This document shows, piece by piece, positions 12,477-20,614 of a DNA stretch of 64,000 bases. Every line of letters begins with the position of its first letter. Positions within the stretch are counted from its first letter, which is position 1. The position numbers and the translations under genes are program-made. Under the pieces are notes generated by a model. It saw only the letters and a list, made by a program, of their open reading frames with translations, ran no database searches and was not told the DNA's origin. This DNA is from an uncultured Alistipes sp. (lineage in GTDB: Bacteria; Bacteroidota; Bacteroidia; Bacteroidales; Rikenellaceae), in the NCBI RefSeq assembly GCF_910580175.1, contig NZ_CAJTXD010000001.1, forward strand, positions 62,001-126,000, given 5' to 3'.

Positions 12477-12791
12477 ATGGCTTTAGCAATCAACAAAGAC
12501 AATTACCAGCAGATCGTTTCGCAGGAGAAGCCTGTGGTCATCGATTTCTGGGCCGAATGGTGCGGCCCTTGCCGTATGATCGCCCCCATCGTCGACGAAT
12601 TGGCCGCCGAGTACGAGGGTAAGGTCGTCATCGGCAAATGCGACGTGGAGGACAACGACGACATCACCATGAAATACGGTGTGCGCAACATCCCCACGAT
12701 CGTCTTCCTCAAGGGCGGCGAGGTGGTCGACAAGCAGGTCGGCGCCGTGTCCAAGGATGTTTTGAAGTCCAAGATCGAAAATCTCTTGTAG
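12477..12791 (+). CDS. trxA: Thioredoxin
   Basis: This 104-aa cytoplasmic protein has a classical thioredoxin fold. The redox motif WCGPC is at residues 28-32, preceded by VIDFWAE. The cis-proline segment is RNIPTIVFLKGG, and the conserved Asp is in PVVIDFW. It has no signal peptide or lipobox, so it is the general disulfide reductase rather than a TlpA/ResA type. It follows dnaE after 59 bp and is separated by only 1 bp from the aldose-epimerase homologue, so those two are probably co-transcribed. Confidence 0.95.
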   Translation: MALAINKDNYQQIVSQEKPVVIDFWAEWCGPCRMIAPIVDELAAEYEGKVVIGKCDVEDNDDITMKYGVRNIPTIVFLKGGEVVDKQVGAVSKDVLKSKIENLL

Positions 12792-12792
12792 G

Positions 12793-13785
12793 ATGATCCG
12801 TTGTGTCGATTTCCACGGTTTGCGGGCCGTGGAGTTCTCCAAAGGAGATTACGAGGCGCTGCTCGTTCCGTCGGTCGGCGCCAATCTGGTGCGTCTGGCC
12901 AATATCCGGTTGGGGGTCGAGATGTTGCGTACGCCCGCGGCCGACGAGGTGGAGACCTTTTGCAGCCGGCCCCAGATTTTCGGGCTTCCGATCCTCTTTC
13001 CGCCTAACCGGATCGAGGACGGGTGCTATACGTTCGACGGGCGCACATACCGCTACCCCATCACGGTGGAGAAAGAGCACAACTACCACCACGGCATCCT
13101 TAAGAGCCAGCCGTTCGTGGTGTCGAAAGCCGTCGAGACCGATAGCGAGGTGTTGATCGAGTGCCGGTTCTATTCGAACGCCGCTTGCGACGCTATTTTC
13201 CGCGATTTTCCCCACGAGTTCAAGTGCAAGATCATCTATCGGCTCACGGCCGAGGGGTTGGAGCAGGAGGTCGTGTTGGCCAACCGCAGCCGCACGCCGA
13301 TGCCCGTCGGCGTCGGGTTCCATACGCCGTTGCGCATTCCGTTCGCCGGCGGCAGCGATGCCGATTACGTGATGCGTGTCGCGGTCGGCGAGCAGGTTGA
13401 GTTGAACGACCGTAATCTGCCGACCGGCAAGACGCTGCCCTTGTCCGGGCAGTTCGCCAAGTTGCGCGACGGCGGTTTGCGTGTGACCGGTTGCGAGGCC
13501 ATCGAGGCCGGGTTCACATTGCACGAGATCGACGTCGACGGCAAGCCGTTCCGCGGGGCCTTGGTCGAGAACTTGCAGACCGGCGTCCGCACGTTCTACG
13601 AGGTCGATGGGCAGACGACTTATTGGACGATCTGGAACAATGGCGGACAGGTGCCCTATTGCTGTCCCGAGCCGCAGTCGTGGACGACCAATGCCCCCAA
13701 TGCCGCCGATCCTGCGGCTGCCGGATTCCAGGCCGTCGCTCCCGGCGACAAATGGCGGATGAAGTTCCGGTTGTACGTAAAGTAA
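12793..13785 (+). CDS. Aldose 1-epimerase family protein
   Basis: This 330-aa protein has no signal peptide. The galactose-mutarotase-like fold is indicated by MLRTPAADEVETF, LFPPNRIEDGCYTFDG, NYHHGILKSQPF (catalytic-type His), VGFHTPLRIPF and the C-terminal CPEPQSWTTNAPN. GalM-type enzymes interconvert the anomers of free sugars; members of this wider family can act on other sugars or sugar phosphates, and the substrate here is unknown. It starts 1 bp after the trxA stop. A strong terminator follows 28 bp after its stop. Confidence 0.85.
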   Translation: MIRCVDFHGLRAVEFSKGDYEALLVPSVGANLVRLANIRLGVEMLRTPAADEVETFCSRPQIFGLPILFPPNRIEDGCYTFDGRTYRYPITVEKEHNYHHGILKSQPFVVSKAVETDSEVLIECRFYSNAACDAIFRDFPHEFKCKIIYRLTAEGLEQEVVLANRSRTPMPVGVGFHTPLRIPFAGGSDADYVMRVAVGEQVELNDRNLPTGKTLPLSGQFAKLRDGGLRVTGCEAIEAGFTLHEIDVDGKPFRGALVENLQTGVRTFYEVDGQTTYWTIWNNGGQVPYCCPEPQSWTTNAPNAADPAAAGFQAVAPGDKWRMKFRLYVK

Positions 13786-14112
13786 CCCCTGTACGACGCA
13801 AGGTCATTATAGGAGACCGTCCGTTTTCGGGCGGTCTTTTTGTTCCCGATCGCTTCGCTTTCTCGTGTGCTCCTTGCTTCGTCCCTCGTCGGATCGGTCA
13901 TAATAGGGGGCGGAACGGTTGATTTTCGTGCTCTTTGTCAGTCCCTTCTGCCATTCTGGCAGACTGCGGGCGTTGGCACACCGTTTGTGCAAAAGAAATA
14001 GAGACGGGCGCATCTGCCGCATGGGGTTGCCCTGGTGTGCCGGATATGCGCCTCCGAGTTCCCAAAGGGGACAGCCTGGATGTTAAAGTGCTTGAAAACG
14101 AACGATAAAACT
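13786..14112. other. 327-bp gap before htpG: terminator plus inverted repeats
   Basis: The left third holds the terminator of the trxA-epimerase unit (13814-13841). The rest has a 7-bp perfect hairpin TCTGCCA-TTC-TGGCAGA (13947-13963) and an 8-bp inverted repeat GGCACACC (13975-13982) / GGTGTGCC (14034-14041). I find no TAnnTTTG box and no CIRCE element. Codons before the chosen htpG start lack family similarity. Confidence 0.5.
13814..13841 (+). terminator. Intrinsic terminator after the epimerase gene
   Basis: AGACCGTCCG (13814-13823), loop TTTT and CGGGCGGTCT (13828-13837) form a 10-bp stem with one G-T pair, followed by a T-run. Confidence 0.9.
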
Positions 14113-16173
14113 ATGAAAAACGGAAAAATCGGAGTTACGACGGAGAATATCTTTCCCGTGATCAAGAAATTCCTTTACTCAGACCATGAAATCTTCCTGC
14201 GTGAGTTGATTTCCAATGCTGTCGACGCTACCCAGAAGTTGAAGACCCTTTCGTCGATCGGCGAAATGAAGGGCGAGTTGGGCGACCTGGCCGTGAGAGT
14301 CGCGGTCGACAAGGAGAAAAAAACGCTGACGGTAACCGACCGCGGCATCGGCATGACGGCCGACGAGGTGGACAAATACATCAATCAGATCGCTTTTTCG
14401 GGAGCCGAGGAGTTCATGGCCAAATACCAGAACCAGCCTATCATCGGCCATTTCGGTTTGGGTTTCTATTCTTCGTTCATGGTCGCCGACCGGGTAGAGA
14501 TTTTTACGCAGTCGTTCCGGGAGGGTGCCAAGGCTGTGCATTGGAGTTGCGAGGGTACGCCCGAGTTCGACATGGAGGAGTTGGACGAGCGGCGCGACCG
14601 CGGCACGACGATCGTGCTGCACCTCTCCGAGGATGCGCTCGAATACGCCGAGCAGTCGAAAGTCGACGATTTGTTGCGTAAGTATTGCCGTTTCTTGCCT
14701 GTGCCCATCGTTTCGGGCAAGGTCAAGGAGTGGAAAGACGGCAAGTATGTCGACACCGACAAGGACAACGTCATCAACAATATCGATCCGCTCTGGACGC
14801 GCAAGCCTACCGAGATTACCGAGGAGCAGTACAAGGAGTTCTACCGCGAACTCTACCCCATGAGCGACGATCCGTTGTTCTATATCCATCTGAACATCGA
14901 CTACCCGTTCCACTTGACGGGTATCCTCTATTTCCCGAAAATCCGCAACAATTTCGAGATTCAGAAAAACAAGATCCAGCTCTATTCCAACCAGGTCTAC
15001 GTCACGGATCAGGTCGAGGGCATCGTGCCCGAGTACCTCACGCTGTTGCACGGCGTGATCGACTCGCCCGACATTCCGTTGAACGTCTCGCGCAGTTATC
15101 TTCAGAGCGACAGCAACGTGAAGAAGATTTCCAGTTATATTACCCGCAAGGTTGCCGACCGTTTGCAGGAGTTGTTTTCCACCATGCGGGCTGATTACGA
15201 GGCCAAGTGGGACGATCTGAAAATCTTCATCCAGTATGGCATCCTTACCGACGAAAAGTTCGCGGAGAAAGCCACGGACTTCATGTTATGGAAGAACGTC
15301 GAGGGCAAGTATTTCACGCCCAAGGAGTACACCGATCTGGTCAAGGAGAACCAGACCGACAAGAACAAGAATCTGGTGTTCCTTTATGTGGACGATGCCG
15401 AGGAGAAGCATACGTTTTTGGAGGCGGCCCGCAACAAGGGTTACGACGTGCTCGAAATGAACGGCCAGCTGGACAATCACTACATCAATTGGTACGAGTC
15501 GAAGAACCAAGGTACTCGTTTCGTGCGGGTCGACAGCGACGTGGTGGACAAGTTGATTCAGAAAGACGAGCAGCTCAAAATGGCGCTTACCGAGGCGCAG
15601 CAGGAGATTCTCATGCCCGTGTTCGAAAGCCAGATGCCCGTCGACGAGAAAATCCGTTACAACATTTCGTTCGAGGCCATGGCGCCCGAGGAAGCTCCGG
15701 TTGTCATCACTCAAAACGAGTTCATGCGCCGCATGAAAGAGATGGCCCAGGTCGGAGGCGGCGGTATGAGCCAGTTCTATGGTCAGATGCCCGACAATTT
15801 TACCATTGCCGTGAATGCCAATCACCCGATCGTCATCGATATTTTGTCCGACGTGGAGAAAGCCTACGGCGACAAGCTCAAGACCATCACGAAGAAGATC
15901 GACGCGGCCGTGAACGAGGAGAAGCGCTTCGACGAAGTGGTCAAAGGCAAAAAGGAGGAGGAGTTGAGCGCCGAGGAGAAGTCGACGCGCGAAGATCTTT
16001 CCAAGAAGATCGTTACCTTGCGCGACGAACGTAACGAGCGTTTGAAGGAGATCGGCAGCGACAACCGGCTGGTGCGGCAGATCATCGACTTGGCGCTGCT
16101 GACCAACGGCATGCTCAAGGGCAAGAACCTGACGGACTTCATCCAGCGGTCGATCACTCTGATCGAGAAATAA
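14113..16173 (+). CDS. htpG: Chaperone HtpG (Hsp90 family)
   Basis: This 686-aa cytoplasmic ATP-dependent chaperone starts MKNGKIGVTTENIFPVIKKF; the in-frame ATG 26 codons upstream was rejected because Hsp90 homology begins here. The GHKL ATPase site shows FLRELISNAVDA (Mg-binding Asn), DRGIGM and GHFGLGFYSSFMVAD. The middle domain holds RGTTIVLHL and the catalytic-loop Arg in LNVSRSYLQSD. The C-terminal dimerisation part has a charged insert (FDEVVKGKKEEELSAEEKST), which explains the extra length over E. coli HtpG (624 aa). It is monocistronic, flanked by terminators. Confidence 0.96.
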   Translation: MKNGKIGVTTENIFPVIKKFLYSDHEIFLRELISNAVDATQKLKTLSSIGEMKGELGDLAVRVAVDKEKKTLTVTDRGIGMTADEVDKYINQIAFSGAEEFMAKYQNQPIIGHFGLGFYSSFMVADRVEIFTQSFREGAKAVHWSCEGTPEFDMEELDERRDRGTTIVLHLSEDALEYAEQSKVDDLLRKYCRFLPVPIVSGKVKEWKDGKYVDTDKDNVINNIDPLWTRKPTEITEEQYKEFYRELYPMSDDPLFYIHLNIDYPFHLTGILYFPKIRNNFEIQKNKIQLYSNQVYVTDQVEGIVPEYLTLLHGVIDSPDIPLNVSRSYLQSDSNVKKISSYITRKVADRLQELFSTMRADYEAKWDDLKIFIQYGILTDEKFAEKATDFMLWKNVEGKYFTPKEYTDLVKENQTDKNKNLVFLYVDDAEEKHTFLEAARNKGYDVLEMNGQLDNHYINWYESKNQGTRFVRVDSDVVDKLIQKDEQLKMALTEAQQEILMPVFESQMPVDEKIRYNISFEAMAPEEAPVVITQNEFMRRMKEMAQVGGGGMSQFYGQMPDNFTIAVNANHPIVIDILSDVEKAYGDKLKTITKKIDAAVNEEKRFDEVVKGKKEEELSAEEKSTREDLSKKIVTLRDERNERLKEIGSDNRLVRQIIDLALLTNGMLKGKNLTDFIQRSITLIEK

Positions 16174-16203
16174 CCCGCTGCCGGAGTCTTGAAAAGTACT
16201 GAA

Positions 16204-16237
16204 AAGAGGGGCGAATATTTCCGCCTCTCTTTTTTTT
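16204..16237 (+). terminator. Terminator between htpG and the convergent thioesterase gene
   Basis: AAGAGGGGCG (16204-16213) pairs with CGCCTCTCTT (16222-16231) with one G-T pair and an 8-nt loop, followed by seven further T. A-rich flanking on the left lets it serve the minus-strand gene as well. Confidence 0.85.
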
Positions 16238-16269
16238 GTCGAAGGGAAGCGGCATGACTGTCGAGACGG

Positions 16270-16674
16270 CTATTTTTTTGCGTCGAGCAGTTCCAGAAAC
16301 CATTCCGGGCAGCGGCAGGGACGGCGCGTGTCGCTGTGGATGAACCCCAGTTGCGTCATGCCCGTGTTCAGCAGTTCGCCGCGTTCGTTGTAGATCTCAT
16401 AGTTGAACGTGATGCGGGCCGTAGGACGTTCTTCAAGCATGATGCGTACGGTCAGCAGTTCGTCGTAGTGCGCAGGGCGCAGATACTTGGATCGCACTTC
16501 CAGAATCGGCATCATGATGCCGCGGCGTTCGACTTCCGCGAACGGCAGTCCCAGGGCGCGCATCCATTCGCTCCGTGCCGCTTCATAGTAGCAGATGTAG
16601 TTCGAGTGATGGCAGATACCCATCTGGTCTGTGTGTTTGTACCACACGCGGATATGACAGTCGAAAGAATTCAT
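16270..16674 (-). CDS. Hotdog-fold acyl-CoA thioesterase (YbgC/4HBT type)
   Basis: This 134-aa cytoplasmic protein carries the 4HBT signature VWYKHTDQMGICHHSNYICYY with the catalytic Asp in HTDQMG, then FNYEIYNERGELLNTGMTQL. YbgC-like enzymes hydrolyse short or medium acyl-CoA/acyl-ACP thioesters; the exact substrate is not determinable. It is the last gene of the minus-strand block that starts with dnaN, 81 bp after ribF. Length is typical. Confidence 0.85.
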   Translation of the reverse strand: MNSFDCHIRVWYKHTDQMGICHHSNYICYYEAARSEWMRALGLPFAEVERRGIMMPILEVRSKYLRPAHYDELLTVRIMLEERPTARITFNYEIYNERGELLNTGMTQLGFIHSDTRRPCRCPEWFLELLDAKK

Positions 16675-16755
16675 ATCTTTTTTTATTCACGATTGCTCCG
16701 ATCCGGAATTTGTTTTTGGCAGCCCGGGGGCATCGCTGCCGTCTTGAGTCTCCGA

Positions 16756-17316
16756 TTATGATTTTCTTATGCTGTGCCCCAGCAGCCGTTCGGCTTCCTC
16801 GGCTCTGCCTTCGTCGAGCAGGCGGCGGATGACCGTGGAGCTGACATGGCGGTCGTCGACGCGGCATTCGGCTACCCGTACGACCCGGATGATGCCTTGG
16901 GCTTCGATTTCGTCTGCGCCGATCCGGTCGTGGCCGAACCGGTGGTTGTAGCCTACGATCAGCGTCTCGGCCCCCACCGTCCCGCAAATGTAGCGTTCGA
17001 TGAATTCGCGGCCCGAAAGTGCGCTGAACGAGCGGTCGAATGGGATCACGATCAAGTTATCCACGCCGATTTGGGCCAGCAGTTCGATCTTTTCGTCGAG
17101 CGGCGTCAGCAGACGCAGCCCGTAGGCGCGGCCCAGCGCTATGCGCGGATGGGGTTCGAATGTCAGCACCACGCTTTCGCCGCCGGTCGCACGGGCTTCG
17201 TCCGTCAGCCGTTCCAGCAGGGCGCGATGTCCCGCGTGCACGCCGTCGAACGACCCGATCGTCGCGGCGGCGCGTCCGAAGTCCGGAAGCGAGGCGAAGC
17301 CTTGGAAGATGCGCAT
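16756..17316 (-). CDS. ribF: FAD synthetase (FMN adenylyltransferase) lacking the riboflavin-kinase domain
   Basis: This 186-aa protein matches only the N-terminal half of the usual ~310-aa bifunctional RibF. Visible are the nucleotidyltransferase motif GSFDGVHAGH (residues 21-30), LTFEPHPR, LIVIPFDRSFSALSGREFIE, VGYNHRFGHDR and the closing helix HVSSTVIRRLLDEGRAEEAERL. The flavokinase part, which normally begins right after this helix and contains a GFPTAN-type motif, is absent. The 81 bp to the next gene cannot hold it in any frame. The enzyme should still turn FMN into FAD, so FMN formation must be done by another protein. It sits 4 bp downstream of rex. Confidence 0.88.
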   Translation of the reverse strand: MRIFQGFASLPDFGRAAATIGSFDGVHAGHRALLERLTDEARATGGESVVLTFEPHPRIALGRAYGLRLLTPLDEKIELLAQIGVDNLIVIPFDRSFSALSGREFIERYICGTVGAETLIVGYNHRFGHDRIGADEIEAQGIIRVVRVAECRVDDRHVSSTVIRRLLDEGRAEEAERLLGHSIRKS

Positions 17317-17320
17317 CGGA

Positions 17321-17968
17321 TCAAGGATTCGAGTTGTCGTTTTCCTTGACCAGGTAGGCGACTTTTTCCAGCAGGGTCGTGATGTCGTAGTTCTCCACCA
17401 CGATGCCTTGCGGGAAGTTCAGCGGCGTGGAGGTAAAGTTCAGCACCCCCTTGATGCCCGCATTGATGATCGGCACGACCAGCTGGGGCGCGACTTTCGT
17501 CGGCGACGAGACGATCACGATCGAAATGTCCTTGTTCTCGACCATGCTTTCGAACGCATTCATGTGGTAGCACGGAATGCCGTCGATGGTCTTGCCCACT
17601 TTTTCGGGGTCGATGTCGAACGCCGCCGTGATCTTCAGATTCAGTCCCTTGCCGTTGAAATATTTCGTAATGGCCTGGCCCAGGTGTCCCATGCCCAGTA
17701 CGGCGATGTTCATCGGGGTCGGGCTGTCCAGGATCTTGCCGATGTAGTCGATCAGCACCTGGACGTCGTAGCCTTTCTTCGTGTCGCTCGAAAATCCGAT
17801 CAGCATCAGGTCGCGACGCACCTGCACGGCCGTGATTCCGTGGATGCCGGCCAGCACATGCGAGAAGATGTGCGTGATGCCCTGGCGGTGGCTCGCCAGC
17901 AGCGTACGGCGGTATTCGCTCAGGCGTTCGATGGTTTTTTCGGGAATTCCGTTGTTCAAAGTTCCCAT
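17321..17968 (-). CDS. rex: Redox-sensing transcriptional repressor Rex
   Basis: This 215-aa DNA-binding protein senses the NADH/NAD+ ratio. The N-terminal winged helix (residues 8-80) contains IPEKTIERLSEYRRTL and VQVRRDLMLIGFS, which corresponds to the Rex recognition helix. The Rossmann domain begins MNIAVLGMGHLGQAI (GMGHLG at 92-97), followed by AAFDIDPEKVGKTIDGIP and the domain-swap helix near the C-terminus. Rex typically represses fermentation and respiratory genes when NADH is low. It lies between the LysM-protein gene (6 bp) and ribF (4 bp), a flavin/redox pairing that may be incidental. Confidence 0.92.
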   Translation of the reverse strand: MGTLNNGIPEKTIERLSEYRRTLLASHRQGITHIFSHVLAGIHGITAVQVRRDLMLIGFSSDTKKGYDVQVLIDYIGKILDSPTPMNIAVLGMGHLGQAITKYFNGKGLNLKITAAFDIDPEKVGKTIDGIPCYHMNAFESMVENKDISIVIVSSPTKVAPQLVVPIINAGIKGVLNFTSTPLNFPQGIVVENYDITTLLEKVAYLVKENDNSNP

Positions 17969-17974
17969 GTCGTT

Positions 17975-19837
17975 CTATTCGATGGTTATGGTAAAGTCGG
18001 ATCGATAGTCCACCCGAGTCCAGTTGCTGTTGATGTGGGTATGGCGCCCTTCTCCCTGGCGGAAAATGTAGGAGGTTTGCAGCGGCGTGTAGCGGCGGCC
18101 TTCCAGATCGTATTCGATGTCGTTGTACATCGCCGGGGCAAAGATCATGGCCGTGTCGTAGCCGCGGTAGGAATAGAGCGTAGGCAGGGCGCCGAACGCA
18201 CGGATGTAGGCTCCGTCGAACATGACCACCTTTTCGGTGTCGCGCTTGGCGTGGTAGGTCGGGATGAATACTACCCTGTCCTTGAAGAACATCGTCCGGT
18301 CGATGCTGTTGTAGCGGTTCCAGCGCGCATTGCCCAGCACTACGAAGTCGGGCACCGTGTTCGTGCGGGTGGTAATGCTGGTGTCGGCCGAAGCGATCGC
18401 CGCCAGAATCCGATCCACGTCGATTTCGTTGTCCGCCATGATGACGAACACGTTCTGCTTGTCGTTGTGCAGCAGACGCGTCAGGTCGGCCGGGCTGACC
18501 GAATAGGGGCCGCGGCGGGCGATGTCGTTGGGGTGTTCGTATCTGTATTTGTGCGTGCGGTATTCCTTGTCGCCCAGCAGGGCCAGAATTTCCGCTTCAT
18601 ACTCTTCATCGGTGTTGTCCGTGTAGATTAGCGTTACCTTGCGGTCTCCGCAGAGCAGTTCCGCCGCCTTTTCATATTTGGTCGTCGGGTCGGGCGCCAG
18701 CTGGAACAGCACGTCGCTGTTCATGCGTTCGATATGAGCCAGGGGCGATACCACCGGAATCCCTTTCTGCTCGGCGAACCGCACTACCGGGTAGATGCCT
18801 TCTTCGTAAATCGGCCCGACGATCAGGTCGGCTTTTCGGAATTCGTCGGTTTCCACGATTTCTTCGATCTTCTTCGGATTGCGGCCCGTGTTGAAAAGCG
18901 TCAGGTCGACCGACCGACCGTGCCGCAGCTTTACGCTGTCCAGCCCCAGGAGGAACCCTTGGTAGAATTCGATGTAATTGTTGTTTACCGTGCTGTCTTC
19001 TTTGATCAGCGGCAGCAGCAGGGCGATGTTCAGGGTCTGGGACGGGTGCAGGGCGCGGAATTCGACTTCCTCGACCTGCCGGTCGGCGAACGGATCGGGT
19101 GCCTGGGGCTGCGGAGTGTCGGTGCCCAGCGTGTCGGCATCGGGGTGTTGCGTTACGGCGGCTTGGGCCGGAACCCGAAGCATGGCCCCGGCTTTCAGGT
19201 CGGCCGGTTGCAGGCCGTCGTTGAGCTGCGACAATTCGGCTTCGCTGATCCCGAAGCGCCGGGATAGCGAGTAGAACGTCTCGCCCGGTGCTGTGATGTG
19301 GTAGGCATCGCCCGGAGCCGCCACGCTGTTGAGCGAGGCGCGGTAGCGCTCCCATTGGGCCTGGATGTCCGCCGCATCTTCGGAGCCGATCTGCTTCTTG
19401 CGGATCAGAATCCGTTCGCCGGGCCGCAGGTGGATCGGGTCGAGCGACGGGTTGTCCTCCATGATGGTGGGAATCGGGATTTCATATTGGCGCGATACGC
19501 CGTAGAGGGTTTCGCCCTTGGCTACATAGTGCATGTCGAATTTTTTGCGGAGCTTCTTCTCGGATTGTTGTTCCGCAACGTCGGCAACGAACGGAATTTT
19601 CAGACTTGCTCCGGCCTGCAACCCTTCGGCCGCCGACGGATTGTTCGCCACGATCGCCTTTTCGGCCACAGCATAGGTCTTGGCCAGTCCGTAGAGCGTT
19701 TCGCCGGGCTGTACCGTGTGGATATAGTATTTCGAACCGTTGATGTAGACGATCGTACCGGATTTCTCGGCCGCCAAGGCGGCGCACAGCCATCCGATCG
19801 TAAGCAGAATCGCCGCACAGAATCGTTTCATGGTCAT
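17975..19837 (-). CDS. LysM-repeat protein with periplasmic-binding-like domain
   Basis: This 620-aa secreted protein has a signal peptide (FCAAILLTIGWLCAALAAE) and three LysM repeats at about residues 36-83, 100-148 and 176-224 (HTVQPGETLYGLAKTY, HYVAKGETLYGVSRQY, HITAPGETFYSLSRRF). A low-complexity linker leads to a C-terminal domain (about 265-620) that resembles type 1 periplasmic binding proteins / LppC: LNIALLLPLIKEDSTVNNN, then LVGPIYEEGIYPVVRFAEQ and VVSPLAHIER. It probably binds peptidoglycan and regulates or scaffolds wall enzymes; the ligand is unknown. The start overlaps the exonuclease stop by 4 bp. Confidence 0.85.
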   Translation of the reverse strand: MTMKRFCAAILLTIGWLCAALAAEKSGTIVYINGSKYYIHTVQPGETLYGLAKTYAVAEKAIVANNPSAAEGLQAGASLKIPFVADVAEQQSEKKLRKKFDMHYVAKGETLYGVSRQYEIPIPTIMEDNPSLDPIHLRPGERILIRKKQIGSEDAADIQAQWERYRASLNSVAAPGDAYHITAPGETFYSLSRRFGISEAELSQLNDGLQPADLKAGAMLRVPAQAAVTQHPDADTLGTDTPQPQAPDPFADRQVEEVEFRALHPSQTLNIALLLPLIKEDSTVNNNYIEFYQGFLLGLDSVKLRHGRSVDLTLFNTGRNPKKIEEIVETDEFRKADLIVGPIYEEGIYPVVRFAEQKGIPVVSPLAHIERMNSDVLFQLAPDPTTKYEKAAELLCGDRKVTLIYTDNTDEEYEAEILALLGDKEYRTHKYRYEHPNDIARRGPYSVSPADLTRLLHNDKQNVFVIMADNEIDVDRILAAIASADTSITTRTNTVPDFVVLGNARWNRYNSIDRTMFFKDRVVFIPTYHAKRDTEKVVMFDGAYIRAFGALPTLYSYRGYDTAMIFAPAMYNDIEYDLEGRRYTPLQTSYIFRQGEGRHTHINSNWTRVDYRSDFTITIE

Positions 19838-20604
19838 TGCATTTTCTCGCGCATGCGTATTTCCGTAATTACTTTCTTCGTGTAGAGCGGAAAATCGCCG
19901 TTCATCATCCAGGCATAATAGCTCGGTTCGATGCGGAACACTTCGGCAACCGAACGCCCCTTGTATTTCCCGAATCCGAATACTTCCTGGCCCTTTTCGT
20001 CATAGAGAATGCGCCCGGCATAGTCTGCCGATTCTGCACGGCACGAGTAAGCAGCCAGCGCATCGACATCGTTTTCGAGGTCGTCGTAGCGTTCCAGCTG
20101 CGCCTTGAGCACTTCGTAGGTCGCGCGCGTGTCGGCTTCTGCCGAGTGGGCGTCTTCGAGTTCCTTGTCGCAGTAGAATTTGTAGGCCGCCACCAGCGTG
20201 CGCTGTTCTTTCTTGTGGAAGATGTTTTGCACGTCGATGAACTTGCGGCGCTTGAAGTCGTCGACTTCGACGCCTGCACGCATGAATTCTTCGACCAGCA
20301 TCGGCAGGTCGAAGCGGTTGGAGTTGAATCCGCCGAAGTCGCAGCCCCGGATGAATTGTTCCAATGACCGGGCGATCTGTGCGAACTTGGGTTCGCCGGC
20401 CACGTCGGCGTCGGTAATGCCGTGTATGGCTGTCGCTTCGGGCGGAATGGGCATTCCCGGATTGATCCGCCGGGTCTTCACGATCTCTTCGCCGTCGGGC
20501 ATGACTTTGACCATCGAGATTTCGACGATGCGATCTTTCGAGGCGTCTACGCCCGTGGTTTCGAGGTCGAAGAAGACGATCGGCCGCTTCAGGTTGAGCT
20601 TCAT
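19834..20604 (-). CDS. DEDDh 3'-5' exonuclease (DNA polymerase III epsilon-like)
   Basis: This 256-aa cytoplasmic nuclease has Exo I as VFFDLETTGVD (Asp13, Glu15), Exo II as FGGFNSNRFDLPML and Exo III-epsilon as HSAEADTRATYEVL (His and Asp of the DEDDh set). The C-terminal ~60 residues (FGFGKYKGRSVAEV, YYAWMMNGDFP) form a small extra domain seen in Bacteroidota homologues. It may proofread for DnaE or act as a repair exonuclease. It lies 10 bp downstream of the sliding-clamp gene, which favours a replication role. I give no symbol because dnaQ identity is not proved. Confidence 0.88.
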   Translation of the reverse strand: MKLNLKRPIVFFDLETTGVDASKDRIVEISMVKVMPDGEEIVKTRRINPGMPIPPEATAIHGITDADVAGEPKFAQIARSLEQFIRGCDFGGFNSNRFDLPMLVEEFMRAGVEVDDFKRRKFIDVQNIFHKKEQRTLVAAYKFYCDKELEDAHSAEADTRATYEVLKAQLERYDDLENDVDALAAYSCRAESADYAGRILYDEKGQEVFGFGKYKGRSVAEVFRIEPSYYAWMMNGDFPLYTKKVITEIRMREKMQ

Positions 20605-20614
20605 ATGCGCCCGC

